Source: Bacteroidota bacterium (GTDB taxonomy: Bacteria; Bacteroidota; Bacteroidia; B-17B0; Aurantibacillaceae). From it: DNA of 64,000 nucleotides. The stretch is from assembly GCA_029237825.1 (NCBI GenBank), contig JAQZBQ010000001.1:124001-188000 (forward strand), read 5' to 3'. Under the pieces are notes generated by a model. It worked only from the letters and a program-made list of their open reading frames with translations. It ran no database searches and was not told the origin of the DNA. Both the position numbers and the translations under genes were made by a program. Positions 8,965 to 17,812 of the stretch are shown in pieces. Position 1 is the stretch's first letter. Each line of letters opens with the position of its first letter.

Positions 8965-9936
8965 CTAAAAATCCTCATCCAGGTTAAATACATTATTTTC
9001 TTCTTTGTTGTTCATTACACCTGATTTCTGGTATTCTGCAACACGTTTTTCGAAGAAATTTGTTTTTCCCTGTAAGGAAATCATTTCCATGAAATCAAAA
9101 GGATTTACCGCGTTATAGAATTTATCGCAACCCAATGCAACTAATAAACGGTCAGCACAAAACTCGATGTATTGACACATCAAATCTGCATTCATCCCTA
9201 TCAAACGAACAGGAATAGCGTCCGACACGAACTCTTTTTCTATCACCACAGCGTCGGTAATGATTTTAGTTACCTGTTCTTTTGGCAATTTGTTTTTAAC
9301 ATGGTCAGAATAAATCATACATGCAAAATCACAATGCAAGCCTTCGTCACGCGAAATTAATTCGTTACTGAAACTCAAGCCTGGCATTAATCCGCGTTTT
9401 TTTAACCAGAAGATGGAGCAAAACGACCCTGAAAAGAAAATTCCTTCCACAGCGGCAAATGCAATCAAACGTTCTGCAAAAGTACCGTTTGAAATCCAGG
9501 TTAAAGCCCAATCGGCCTTCTTTCCTACACAAGGAACCGTTTCAACAGCATGTAATAATTTATCCTTTTCAACCGGATCTTTAATGTAGGTGTCTATCAA
9601 TAAGGAATATGTTTCAGAATGGATGTTCTCCATCATTACCTGGAAACCGTAAAAGAAACGTGCTTCCGGATATTGAACTTCATTTAAAAAGTTAATGGCT
9701 AAATTTTCATTTACAATACCATCACTCGCAGCAAAAAACGCTAATACATGTTTTATAAAATGACGCTCGTTATCATTTAACTTATTATTCCAATCACTGG
9801 TATCGTTTGATAAGTCAATTTCTTCAGCCGTCCAGAAACTTGCTTCTGATTTTTTATAATATTCCCAAATATCATTGTGTTTGATCGGGAAAATAACAAA
9901 GCGGTCTTTGTTTTCTGCTAGTATCGGTTCTGTCAT
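8965..9936 (-). CDS. nrdB: Ribonucleoside-diphosphate reductase, class Ia beta subunit (radical-generating)
   Basis: This small subunit houses the di-iron centre and tyrosyl radical. Metal ligands can be placed at Asp72 (AASDGIV), Glu103 and His106 ([10 protein letters not shown]), with further Glu residues and a His in [10 protein letters not shown]. Tyr110 is the radical position, seven residues after Glu103 as in E. coli. Because the tyrosine is kept, this is a conventional class Ia enzyme and not the tyrosine-less Ic type. The C-terminus NVFNLDEDF is the usual peptide that docks onto NrdA. It is 323 residues and precedes nrdA on the same strand. Upstream is a 495-bp AT-rich gap shared with the divergent DUF5606 gene. 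Confidence 0.97.
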   Translation of the reverse strand: MTEPILAENKDRFVIFPIKHNDIWEYYKKSEASFWTAEEIDLSNDTSDWNNKLNDNERHFIKHVLAFFAASDGIVNENLAINFLNEVQYPEARFFYGFQVMMENIHSETYSLLIDTYIKDPVEKDKLLHAVETVPCVGKKADWALTWISNGTFAERLIAFAAVEGIFFSGSFCSIFWLKKRGLMPGLSFSNELISRDEGLHCDFACMIYSDHVKNKLPKEQVTKIITDAVVIEKEFVSDAIPVRLIGMNADLMCQYIEFCADRLLVALGCDKFYNAVNPFDFMEMISLQGKTNFFEKRVAEYQKSGVMNNKEENNVFNLDEDF

Positions 9937-10431
9937 AATTCGGTGTTCTTATGGTGTAAGCTTAACGATTTATTAAGCATGTTTAGTTCATTCTTCGTTT
10001 TACAAAACTGATTAAAATTGATTGGATTTTCAGAAAATGAAATTAACATTAGGCTTGTTTTTTTAACATTGAAAAAAATATGATCAACAGCAAAAAACAG
10101 GTGATTATCTTATCTATCAGGCAATTGAACAAAAAATAAAAAATAATGAAAAAAAAATCACCGATGTATTTATTTTTTTGTTAAGGGCAATCATCGATCT
10201 AATATATAACCTGTCAAACATCAACAAAATAAAGGCATTTACCATTATATTAACGAAAAAAACTTACGTGTTGTAATTCGAATTATTCTTGCTTTATAAA
10301 TGTCTTCTATGCAAAAAATCACTTACTACGTGTGATTTGTGTAAGCTGTTTCCACCCTCGTAATTTTTATTGTTTTATAGGCTTAGTATTAAAAAAGTGC
10401 TATTTTTGTTATCTAATTATAAAAAAGAACC
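9937..10431. other. Long AT-rich divergent intergenic region (nrdB / DUF5606)
   Basis: This is the longest gap in the window. It holds no convincing reading frame, tRNA or strong hairpin. It is very A/T rich with several A and T tracts, and must carry the promoters of nrdB (left) and the DUF5606 gene (right). A 7-bp inverted repeat with a 9-nt loop (AAATCAC at 10316 with GTGATTT at 10332) may be a protein-binding site. I could not find a pair of NrdR-like boxes by eye. Confidence 0.5.
10401..10408 (+). promoter_or_regulatory. Candidate -7 promoter element (TATTTTTG)
   Basis: It matches TAnnTTTG exactly, 23 nt before the ATG of the DUF5606 gene, with a predicted leader of about 20 nt. A clear -33 box at the usual distance is not visible. 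Confidence 0.5.
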
Positions 10432-10986
10432 ATGATTGATTTAACAGGAATTATTGCTATTAGCGGACAACCAGGATTATATAAAGTGGTTGCTCAATCC
10501 AAAAACGGAATTATTGTTGAAGGCTTAGCAGATAAAAAACGTACTTCTATAAGTTCAACAGCTAAAGTAAGTTCACTTGAAGATATTAGTATGTTTACAA
10601 CCGGTGACGACAAGCCGGTTTCTGAAATCATGAAGGCTATTTATGATAAAGAAAAAGGTGGCCCAAGCATCGATGTAAAAGCAGATGATAAATCGGTGAC
10701 TGCTTATTTTGAATCGGTTCTGCCTGATTATGATAAAGAACGCGTTTATACAAGTAACATGCGTAAATTGTTCAACTGGTACAACGGTTTACAGACTTCA
10801 GGCAATTTAAAAGTAAAAGAAAAAGAAACGGAAGCCACTGAAGAATCTGCTGAGAAAAAAATCGTAAAAGCTGCTACTGAGAAAAAAGCCGCGGTTAAAA
10901 AAACAGCTGCTAAAGATACTACAAAAACAAAAACCAGCACAGGCGTTAAAAAAACAGCCGGAGTGAGAAAAACCGGTGTTGCTTAA
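10432..10986 (+). CDS. DUF5606 family protein with Lys/Ala-rich C-terminal tail
   Basis: The first ~125 residues match the Bacteroidota-specific DUF5606 pattern: DLTGIIAISGQPGLYKVVAQ, a short basic segment (LADKKRTS), SSLEDISMF, and an acidic/aromatic helical part (LPDYDKERVYTSNMRKLFNWY). The last ~55 residues are low complexity, rich in Lys, Ala, Thr and Glu (KKAAVKKTAAK-type repeats), like the histone-H1-like tails of bacterial nucleic-acid-binding proteins. The cellular role of DUF5606 is not established as far as I know. DNA or RNA binding by the tail is inferred from composition. It is a single gene with its own promoter candidate and a strong terminator. Confidence 0.83.
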   Translation: MIDLTGIIAISGQPGLYKVVAQSKNGIIVEGLADKKRTSISSTAKVSSLEDISMFTTGDDKPVSEIMKAIYDKEKGGPSIDVKADDKSVTAYFESVLPDYDKERVYTSNMRKLFNWYNGLQTSGNLKVKEKETEATEESAEKKIVKAATEKKAAVKKTAAKDTTKTKTSTGVKKTAGVRKTGVA

Positions 10987-11002
10987 TAACTTAACCAACT
11001 AA

Positions 11003-11036
11003 TGAAAGCCCTTTCGAATGAGAGGGCTTTTTTTTT
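11003..11036 (+). terminator. Rho-independent terminator behind the DUF5606 gene
   Basis: Stem AAAGCCCT paired with AGGGCTTT, extendable by two pairs, with a 6-10 nt loop and then an uninterrupted run of T. This is a textbook intrinsic terminator. Confidence 0.92.
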
Positions 11037-11116
11037 GAAAAAAATGTCGTGATGCAGTTGGTCAGTCGGCAAATACAAAAGATCCGCAAAAAAACACCAA
11101 ATTTACCATAACACAC

Positions 11117-11160
11117 CCACCTTAATCCCACCTAACTCTCACCTAACTCCCACCTTATCC
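11117..11160 (+). repeat. 11-bp imperfect tandem repeat, G-free on this strand
   Basis: Four consecutive 11-bp units read CCACCTTAATC, CCACCTAACTC, TCACCTAACTC and CCACCTTATCC, and a degenerate fifth copy may follow. The + strand has no G here, so the minus strand carries regularly spaced GG/GGG runs. It lies between a terminator and the M3 peptidase gene, in about 240 bp that otherwise hold nothing I recognise. Confidence 0.7.
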
Positions 11161-11276
11161 CGACCAAGCCCCGGCGGAATTGTACCATATGGTGTGCCAA
11201 GACCATAATGTTATAAGGCATCCAAATTTGCAGAGTCTTGATAAACAACTATCTTCAATCCATAAAAATAAATTTC

Positions 11277-12968
11277 ATGAAGCGCCATTACCTCTCCGAA
11301 GATTTTCAAGTAAGCAACTGGGAAAACTTAAAACCTTTTTTCGATGAATTAAAATCCAGAAAAATCAATGCAGTTGCAGAACTTAAACAATGGATGAAGG
11401 ATTACAGTGAATTAGAAGCGGTTTTAAATGAAGATGGTGCCTGGCGCTATATCAAAATGACCTGTAACACGCAAAATGAGGAACTTCAGGATTCATTTAA
11501 TTATTTTGTTACTGAAATAGAGCCCAACGTTTCTCCCTATACCAATGAACTTCATAAAAAGCTTGTTGAGAATCCATTTATTGATCAGTTGGAAAAGGAT
11601 ACTTATTTTGTTTTTGTTCGTGGAGTTAAAAAAAGCATTGAGCTATACCGGGAAGAGAATATTGCCTTGACCACCGAGCTTCGCCAAAAGGAACAGGAGT
11701 ACGGCAATATATCTGCTGCACAAACCATTACGCATAATAACGAAGAAATCACTTTGCAAAAGGCAGCAACCTATTTCAAAAGTACCGACCGTGTTCTGCG
11801 GGAATCAATCTACCATAAAATTCAGGCACGCCGAGCGGAAGATGAAAATGAATTGAATAAATTATACGATGAGTTAATTGAGTTGCGCAAAAAGGTGGCT
11901 TTAAATACCGGCTTTTCTAATTACAGGGATTTTAAACACGAAGAGCTTGGACGATTTGATTACTCGGTACAGGATTGTTATAATTTCCATACTGCCATTC
12001 AGCAACACATTGTTCCTTTGGTAAAACAAAATGAACAAGCGCGTAAAAGTGCTTTGAAACTTGGCACTTATAAGCCATGGGATAAGGACGTGGATGTGGA
12101 AGGTAAATCACCCTTAACACCATTCACTAACGGTTCAGACCTTACTGAAAAAACAATTACCTGCTTCTCAGATATTGATCCTTACTTTGCCGAATGCATC
12201 CGGACCATGAACGAAATGAAACGCCTTGATCTGGAATCCCGCATTGGAAAAGCCCCGGGAGGATATAATTATCCTTTGATGGAAACAGATGTCCCATTCA
12301 TTTTTATGAATGCCGTTGGATTACACCGCGATATGGTAACCATGGTTCACGAAGGAGGGCATGCCATCCATGCGTTTTTAGCGGCAGACCTGGAATTAAC
12401 AGAATTCAAAAGTACGCCAAGTGAAGTAGCTGAGCTCGCCAGCATGAGCATGGAACTCATCAGCATGGAACACTGGGAAGCCTTTTTTCCACAGCCGGAA
12501 GATTTGAAAAGGGCAAAAAAGGAACAGCTGAACGATGTTTTAAAAGGTTTACCATGGATTGCTTCCATTGACAAATTCCAACATTGGGTTTACACACACC
12601 CCGATCATACAGTATCTGAACGTTATGCCGAATGGATGAAGATTTCAAATGAATTTGGAACAGGCGTTGTGGATTATACCGGATTAGAAGGGAACCTGCA
12701 GCGGTCATGGCAGGCACAATTACATTTATTTGAAGTTCCTTTTTATTATATTGAATATGGCATGGCGCAATTAGGCGCGATTGCAATGTGGCGCAATTAT
12801 AAATTAAACCCTAAAAAAGCTTTAGAAGCTTATAAAAAAGCACTGTCGCTTGGGTATACCAAAACCATCCCTGAGCTGTACCGCGCGGCAGGAATCCAAT
12901 TTAATTTTTCACCAGATTACGTGAAAGAATTGGCGGATTTTGTAAAGAGTGAATACGATAAACTTTAA
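11277..12968 (+). CDS. M3 family oligoendopeptidase (PepF-like)
   Basis: This is a cytoplasmic zinc oligopeptidase of family M3. The zinc motif is HEGGHAIHAF (His358, Glu359, His362 in the chosen frame), with the downstream third ligand in the TPSEVAELASMSMELIS region. The helical N-terminal half (with the RxxExxxxY-type segments) and the 563-residue length suit the PepF/oligoendopeptidase branch. I chose the ATG at 11277, because a longer frame adds 13 residues beginning MINNYLQ that do not look conserved. It is a single gene, convergent with cphA across a perfect hairpin. A role in degrading short peptides is general to the family. Confidence 0.92.
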   Translation: MKRHYLSEDFQVSNWENLKPFFDELKSRKINAVAELKQWMKDYSELEAVLNEDGAWRYIKMTCNTQNEELQDSFNYFVTEIEPNVSPYTNELHKKLVENPFIDQLEKDTYFVFVRGVKKSIELYREENIALTTELRQKEQEYGNISAAQTITHNNEEITLQKAATYFKSTDRVLRESIYHKIQARRAEDENELNKLYDELIELRKKVALNTGFSNYRDFKHEELGRFDYSVQDCYNFHTAIQQHIVPLVKQNEQARKSALKLGTYKPWDKDVDVEGKSPLTPFTNGSDLTEKTITCFSDIDPYFAECIRTMNEMKRLDLESRIGKAPGGYNYPLMETDVPFIFMNAVGLHRDMVTMVHEGGHAIHAFLAADLELTEFKSTPSEVAELASMSMELISMEHWEAFFPQPEDLKRAKKEQLNDVLKGLPWIASIDKFQHWVYTHPDHTVSERYAEWMKISNEFGTGVVDYTGLEGNLQRSWQAQLHLFEVPFYYIEYGMAQLGAIAMWRNYKLNPKKALEAYKKALSLGYTKTIPELYRAAGIQFNFSPDYVKELADFVKSEYDKL

Positions 12969-12973
12969 GAAGT

Positions 12974-13003
12974 GTTCCAGACTTCTCAAGTGAAGTCTGG
13001 AAC
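12974..13003. terminator. Bidirectional terminator hairpin between pepF-like gene and cphA
   Basis: A 12-bp perfect stem (GTTCCAGACTTC paired with GAAGTCTGGAAC) with a 6-nt loop sits in the 39-bp gap between convergent genes. There is no long T run, but the position and stability favour a terminator. Confidence 0.75.
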
Positions 13004-13007
13004 TATT

Positions 13008-15629
13008 TTACTTTATCTGCTGACGTTCTTTATCGAGGTAAGAATGCACCACCTCAATCGCATTATCAATTACATCACTTAAAGCAATGATAAATGATCC
13101 GGGTTTCGCAATGCTGAATGCATGGTTCAACGCTTCAATTTCTTTAGGCACATATTCGTAAGACGTTTCAGGATTTACCTGTTGAATACCTTCTACCAAA
13201 AGGCGAACGATATCCTCTGCCTGTCGTCCCCTTAAAAATTTATCCTGACGAATTATGATGTGATCAAACATTTCTGCTGAGATTTTACCCATCAAACGGA
13301 TATCGTCATCACGCCTGTCACCGGTTCCTGTGATGATTCCAATTTTTGATGTGGATTCAACGGTTGATAAATACTCTTTTATGCCACGAAAGCCATCCGG
13401 GTTATGGGCAAAATCAATCATGACTTTGTAATCTTTAAAATCGAAAATATTCATACGTCCGGGAGTTTGAGCAGCTGAAGGAATAAAGGTTTCAAGACTG
13501 GTTGCAATATCCTCCGTTGCAAACCCATACACATACGTGGCAAGCGTCGCTGCTAAAACATTCTGTATCATAAAAGAAACACGGCCACCAAATGTGAGCG
13601 GCACGTTAGTTACCTTTTGCACCCTGAATTTCCAATCACCTTTTTTAATGGTAATAAATCCGTTTTCATAAACTGCTGCAATCCCACCACGGCGGCAATG
13701 TTCTTTAACCACCATGTTATTTTCATTCATACTGAAATATGCGACCTGGCAATCTGCGTTTTCCCCCAGCTGAACGCAATATTCGTTATCCGCATTCAAA
13801 ACCGCATAGCCGTCACGCTTCACGCTTTCTACCACAACACCTTTCACGCGAGCCATATCTTTCAACGTATTAATATCCGATAACCCCATGTGATCTTCCT
13901 GGATATTTGTCACTACAGCAACGTCACACCGGCCAAAGCCGAGTCCGGCCCTTAAAATTCCTCCGCGGGCGGTTTCCAACACAGCAAATTCAACAGTGGG
14001 ATCTTTTAAAATAAATTCGGCGCTCACAGGGCCGGTAGTGTCTCCTTTAGTCAAAAGCGAGTTCCCAACATAAATCCCGTCACTGGTTGTAAATCCAACT
14101 TTAAACCCATTGTTTTTCACGATATGTGAAATCAGTCGCGTAGTAGTGGTTTTACCATTTGTTCCCGTTATGGCTATTATCGGTATGCGACAGGATTTCC
14201 CAGCAGGATATAGCATGTCTATTACTGGTGCGGCCACATTCCTTGGCAATCCTTTTGCGGGGGCAAGGTGCATCCTAAATCCGGGAGCTGCATTTACTTC
14301 AAGAACAACACCTCCGGTAGTTTCTAAAGGCTCACTTAAATTCGATGCCATGATATCAATCCCACAAATGTCCAAACCGATGACACGGGAAATGCGCTCG
14401 CAGATAAAAATGTTGTGCGGATGAACAATATCCGTAACATCGGTAGATGTTCCACCTGTGCTGAGATTGGCCGTTCCTTTTAAGTAGCAAATTTCATCCT
14501 TTTTTAAAATTGTATCTAAGGTGTACTCTTTTTTGGCCAGTTGATCAAGCGTTTCCCGGTCAATACTAATTTCAGTTAAAACGTTTTCATGTCCGTATCC
14601 CCTTCTTGGATCATGGTTTTCCTTATCAATCAGTTGCTGAATGCTGGACGTTCCATCTCCCGTAACATGAGCTGGTTCCCTTAAGGCTGCCGCTGTAAAT
14701 TTGTTATTTATCACGAGCACCCTAAAATCATAACCGGTGATGAATTTTTCAATGATGATTTTCCGTGAATATTTCTTGGCATGTTCAAAAGCACCCCGGG
14801 CATCTTCCATTGTTTTCACATTAATAGATGCACCCTTTCCATGGTTCCCATCAAGAGGTTTAAATACAAGTGGGAATCCAACAGAATTCACCGCTTCCTC
14901 CAAAGCATCCGGGTCTGAAATACAAACTCCCTTCGCTACGGGAATTGCCGCATCCTTCAGCATTCTTTTTGTTTCATCTTTATTACTTGCTAGATCCACA
15001 GCAATCGAACTGGTACGATCAGTCATCGTTGCTCTAAAGCGAACCTGGTTCTTTCCATACCCTAATTGCACCAACGATTCAGAGTTGACGCGTATGAACG
15101 GAATATCCCTGGCAATGGCTTCATCAACGATTGACCCTGTACTGGGCCCAAAACGAACACTCTCCCGTAGTTCACGCATCTTACGAATATCCGCGTCCAG
15201 GTCGTAGGCTTCTCCGGCAATCAGACTTTCCGCCAGTTTTACCGCAGCCTTAGCTGCATAAATACCAACCGCTTCTTCCATGTAGGAAAAAACAACATTG
15301 TATACTCCCTTTTTTCCCGTGCCGCGTGTTCTTCCAAAACCACATTCCATCCCTGCAAGGGTTTGGAGTTCCAACGCAATATGCTCAATCACGTGACCCA
15401 TCCAGGTTCCATCCTTGATCCGCACAAATAAACCGCCCTTTTTTCCTTCAGAACAACGGTGATCCATTAACGAGGGTAGTATCTGAAGAAGACGCTCTCC
15501 AAACCCTTCAATTTTATTGGTTGGCCGCTCTTCGAGATCTTCAAGGTCAAGTTTCATCACGATGAGTTTCTTTCGGGCTATCGACCAGTAGTTGGGCCCG
15601 CGCATCACTTTAATATCTATAATTTTCAT
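13008..15629 (-). CDS. cphA: Cyanophycin synthetase
   Basis: The enzyme builds multi-L-arginyl-poly-L-aspartate from Asp and Arg with ATP. The 873-residue layout is that of CphA1: an N domain (1-160), an ATP-grasp domain (about 200-475; VFKPLDGNHGKGAS, IIIEKFITGYDFRVLVI, LEVNAAPGFRMH), and a Mur-ligase-like domain (about 480-873) with P-loop GTNGKTTTT at 489-497 and DRRDDDIR near 785. The N domain contains HxxEH (His79, Glu82, His83), which resembles the cryptic endo-hydrolase centre I recall from some CphA1 enzymes; this needs checking. Cyanophycinase is divergent across 220 bp and an isoaspartyl peptidase lies beyond it, so the organism probably stores N, C and energy as cyanophycin. Confidence 0.96.
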   Translation of the reverse strand: MKIIDIKVMRGPNYWSIARKKLIVMKLDLEDLEERPTNKIEGFGERLLQILPSLMDHRCSEGKKGGLFVRIKDGTWMGHVIEHIALELQTLAGMECGFGRTRGTGKKGVYNVVFSYMEEAVGIYAAKAAVKLAESLIAGEAYDLDADIRKMRELRESVRFGPSTGSIVDEAIARDIPFIRVNSESLVQLGYGKNQVRFRATMTDRTSSIAVDLASNKDETKRMLKDAAIPVAKGVCISDPDALEEAVNSVGFPLVFKPLDGNHGKGASINVKTMEDARGAFEHAKKYSRKIIIEKFITGYDFRVLVINNKFTAAALREPAHVTGDGTSSIQQLIDKENHDPRRGYGHENVLTEISIDRETLDQLAKKEYTLDTILKKDEICYLKGTANLSTGGTSTDVTDIVHPHNIFICERISRVIGLDICGIDIMASNLSEPLETTGGVVLEVNAAPGFRMHLAPAKGLPRNVAAPVIDMLYPAGKSCRIPIIAITGTNGKTTTTRLISHIVKNNGFKVGFTTSDGIYVGNSLLTKGDTTGPVSAEFILKDPTVEFAVLETARGGILRAGLGFGRCDVAVVTNIQEDHMGLSDINTLKDMARVKGVVVESVKRDGYAVLNADNEYCVQLGENADCQVAYFSMNENNMVVKEHCRRGGIAAVYENGFITIKKGDWKFRVQKVTNVPLTFGGRVSFMIQNVLAATLATYVYGFATEDIATSLETFIPSAAQTPGRMNIFDFKDYKVMIDFAHNPDGFRGIKEYLSTVESTSKIGIITGTGDRRDDDIRLMGKISAEMFDHIIIRQDKFLRGRQAEDIVRLLVEGIQQVNPETSYEYVPKEIEALNHAFSIAKPGSFIIALSDVIDNAIEVVHSYLDKERQQIK

Positions 15630-15800
15630 AAGTACGTTTTAAATCCTACACTTCAAAAAGGGCTTGCATAATACCTACAAACACTCGAATCATTCTTATA
15701 TAATTGCAAGCTAACCACTTTTTTTTTAAATGTATGTTATGTTTTTTATATAAACAATTTAATGTTTAAAATAAGGATACCATCTTTTGTCTAAATTATC

Positions 15801-15831
15801 TTGGCATTTGCTGGATTTTACGATAGTTTTA
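15801..15831 (+). promoter_or_regulatory. Candidate cphB promoter (TTG-N20-TAGTTTTA)
   Basis: A TTG at 15801 and a -7-like TAGTTTTA at 15824 are spaced 20 nt, close to the Bacteroidota layout; the last base of the -7 box deviates. It ends 18 nt before the cphB ATG, in the gap shared with cphA. Confidence 0.4.
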
Positions 15832-15849
15832 CATTAAATTTTTATTTCT

Positions 15850-16755
15850 ATGGCACCAAAAGGGAAGTTAATTGTTATTGGCGGTTCAGTTGATAAAGGA
15901 AGCTTTTCCGCAATACCGGAAAAATTACCAAATAATTTAAAGTTTTTTGAAAAAGGAATTTTAAAACGAATGATCGATGAATCAGATAAAGGAACTTCCT
16001 CACGCATTGAAATTATTACAACCGCAAGTAGTATACCCGTTGAAGTTGGTGCCGAATACATTGAAGCATTTAAACACCTGAATGTTAACGACACTGCCGT
16101 GCTTGACATCCGTACACGGGAAGAGGCAAATGATCCGGTAAATATTGAACGTTTACGTGCTGCCGATGTGGTAATGTTTTCGGGTGGTGATCAATTACGG
16201 TTGTCTTCAATTTTTGGAGGAACTTCATTTCATCACATGTTATTGGACCGGTATGAGAACGAAAATTTTATCATTTCAGGTACTTCAGCCGGAGCCGCTG
16301 CGAGTTCAAATAACATGATTTACCAGGGGAGCAGCTCGGAAGCGTTATTGAAAGGGGAAGTTAAAATTACCGGCGGATTAGGATTTATTAATAACGTTAT
16401 CATTGATACACATTTTGTACAACGCGGGCGCATTGGCAGACTAATGTATGCCTGTGCAAGTAATCCTATAAATTTAGGGATAGGTTTAGGAGAAGATACC
16501 GGCCTGCTAATTACAGAAGGCAGAAATATGGAAGCGATCGGTTCAGGGCTAATTATTTTGGTGGATGCGACTCATATGCGTCATACAAATATTACCAGCG
16601 TAGCGATGGGGGAACCCGTTTCCATTGATAACCTAACGGTTCACGTAATGGCTTACGGTGATAATTTTGATCTTAGAACCAAACTTTTAACTTTGCATTC
16701 GGTTAAAAATCCTGCCCCGGCAGAAATTGACATTGAAGATTTAAGAGGGGATTAA
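15850..16755 (+). CDS. cphB: Cyanophycinase
   Basis: This S51-family serine exopeptidase releases beta-Asp-Arg dipeptides from cyanophycin. The nucleophile elbow GTSAGA is at 144-149 (Ser146). FSGGDQLRL at 110-118 and the DTHFVQRGRIGRL segment near 192 (catalytic-triad His and Arg-binding region) are typical of CphB. The 301-residue length fits the longer cyanophycinases seen outside cyanobacteria. There is no signal peptide, so it is cytoplasmic and suited to intracellular granules. It sits between cphA (divergent) and the isoaspartyl peptidase (convergent, 8-nt gap), which makes the substrate assignment strong. Confidence 0.96.
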   Translation: MAPKGKLIVIGGSVDKGSFSAIPEKLPNNLKFFEKGILKRMIDESDKGTSSRIEIITTASSIPVEVGAEYIEAFKHLNVNDTAVLDIRTREEANDPVNIERLRAADVVMFSGGDQLRLSSIFGGTSFHHMLLDRYENENFIISGTSAGAAASSNNMIYQGSSSEALLKGEVKITGGLGFINNVIIDTHFVQRGRIGRLMYACASNPINLGIGLGEDTGLLITEGRNMEAIGSGLIILVDATHMRHTNITSVAMGEPVSIDNLTVHVMAYGDNFDLRTKLLTLHSVKNPAPAEIDIEDLRGD

Positions 16756-16763
16756 TTCAAATC

Positions 16764-17705
16764 TTATTTGTAGATTCCTATGTAAAGGCTATCGTTATGC
16801 TTTTTTGAAGCGCGATACATTCCATCCGAATTAAATGCAAGTTCAATATTGCCTGCAGAGTCGAGTGCTACAAGTCCGCCCTCACCTCCTATTTTCACAA
16901 GCTTATCCATAACTACAATGTCACAGGCTTCCTTCAAGCTGAGATTTTTGTATTCCATTAAACAGGAAATATCATAAGCTACAACCGATCTCATAAAAAG
17001 CTCACCGTGGCCTGTGCAAGAAACCGCGCAGGTTTTATTATTAGCGTAAGTACCTGATCCGATGATGGAACTATCTCCTACTCGACCATATTTCTTATTT
17101 GTCATTCCACCTGTTGACGTACCTGCTGCAAGATTACCTTTCGTATCCATGGCCACGCACCCTACAGTACCAAATTTTTTCTCCCCGGTTTCGGTAATGT
17201 TAATGGTGTGGTCCAGTACCATACTATTGGCTTTTTTAGCTTCCTGCAACTGGTCATACCTAAGCTGAACGTAAAAGTATTCATCCGTCTCAAACCGCGC
17301 GTTTACCGATTTTGCAAATTCAATTGCGCCATTCCCGGTAAGAAGTACGTGTTCCGATTTTTCCATTACTGCGCGGGCAAGAGAAATGGGATTTTTTATA
17401 TTTTGTACACCGGCAATTGCGCCGGCGCGCAAATCATAACCGGTCATAATTGAGGCATCCAGTTCGTGCAGCCCATTATGTGTAAATACAGCCCCTTTAC
17501 CAGCGTTGAATAATTCATTGTTTTCCAATTCAATAACTGCAGCTTCTACCGCATCAAATGCTGAGCCACCGTTTTTTAAAATGGCCTCTCCGCATTCAAT
17601 GGCTGCTTTCAAGCCATTACGGTACGCCATTTCCTTTTCGGGAGTCATTAAATTCTTTAAGATTGTGCCGGCGCCGCCGTGAATGGCGATAGAATACGAA
17701 TTCAT
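16764..17705 (-). CDS. iaaA: Isoaspartyl peptidase / L-asparaginase (plant-type Ntn hydrolase)
   Basis: This autoprocessing N-terminal-nucleophile hydrolase is made as one chain and cut before Thr180 (FGTVGCVAMD), leaving Thr180 as the nucleophile. IHGGAG at 8-13, NAGKGAVF near 67-74, the GTSTGG loop at 195-200 and RVGDSSIIGSGTYA are all present. The 313-residue length is normal for the family, and there is no signal peptide. The family hydrolyses beta-aspartyl dipeptides. Beside cphA and cphB the probable substrate is beta-Asp-Arg, giving free Asp and Arg as the last step of cyanophycin breakdown. It is transcribed toward cphB from its own upstream gap of 107 bp. Confidence 0.93.
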   Translation of the reverse strand: MNSYSIAIHGGAGTILKNLMTPEKEMAYRNGLKAAIECGEAILKNGGSAFDAVEAAVIELENNELFNAGKGAVFTHNGLHELDASIMTGYDLRAGAIAGVQNIKNPISLARAVMEKSEHVLLTGNGAIEFAKSVNARFETDEYFYVQLRYDQLQEAKKANSMVLDHTINITETGEKKFGTVGCVAMDTKGNLAAGTSTGGMTNKKYGRVGDSSIIGSGTYANNKTCAVSCTGHGELFMRSVVAYDISCLMEYKNLSLKEACDIVVMDKLVKIGGEGGLVALDSAGNIELAFNSDGMYRASKKHNDSLYIGIYK

Positions 17706-17812
17706 TTAATAATTAGTTTGCTTTTGATGAAACAAGAGGCCTATGCCTGTAACGAATATACAACATAGTTTTCAGAATCATATTTGCATAAAACCAGAAT
17801 TTTTACGCGGTG

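Noticed and set aside
8682-10431. tRNA or small RNA in the nrd intergenic gaps
   Set aside because: I looked for cloverleaf arms, a CCA end and GC-rich stems and found none; the sequence is mostly A and T tracts.
11117-11160. CRISPR array
   Set aside because: The unit is 11 bp with no unique spacers and no cas genes nearby; it is a short tandem repeat.
13617-15207. Several plus-strand frames inside cphA (up to 156 codons)
   Set aside because: They are antisense to conserved CphA motifs and show low-complexity or Ser-rich composition; no start context or homology is apparent.
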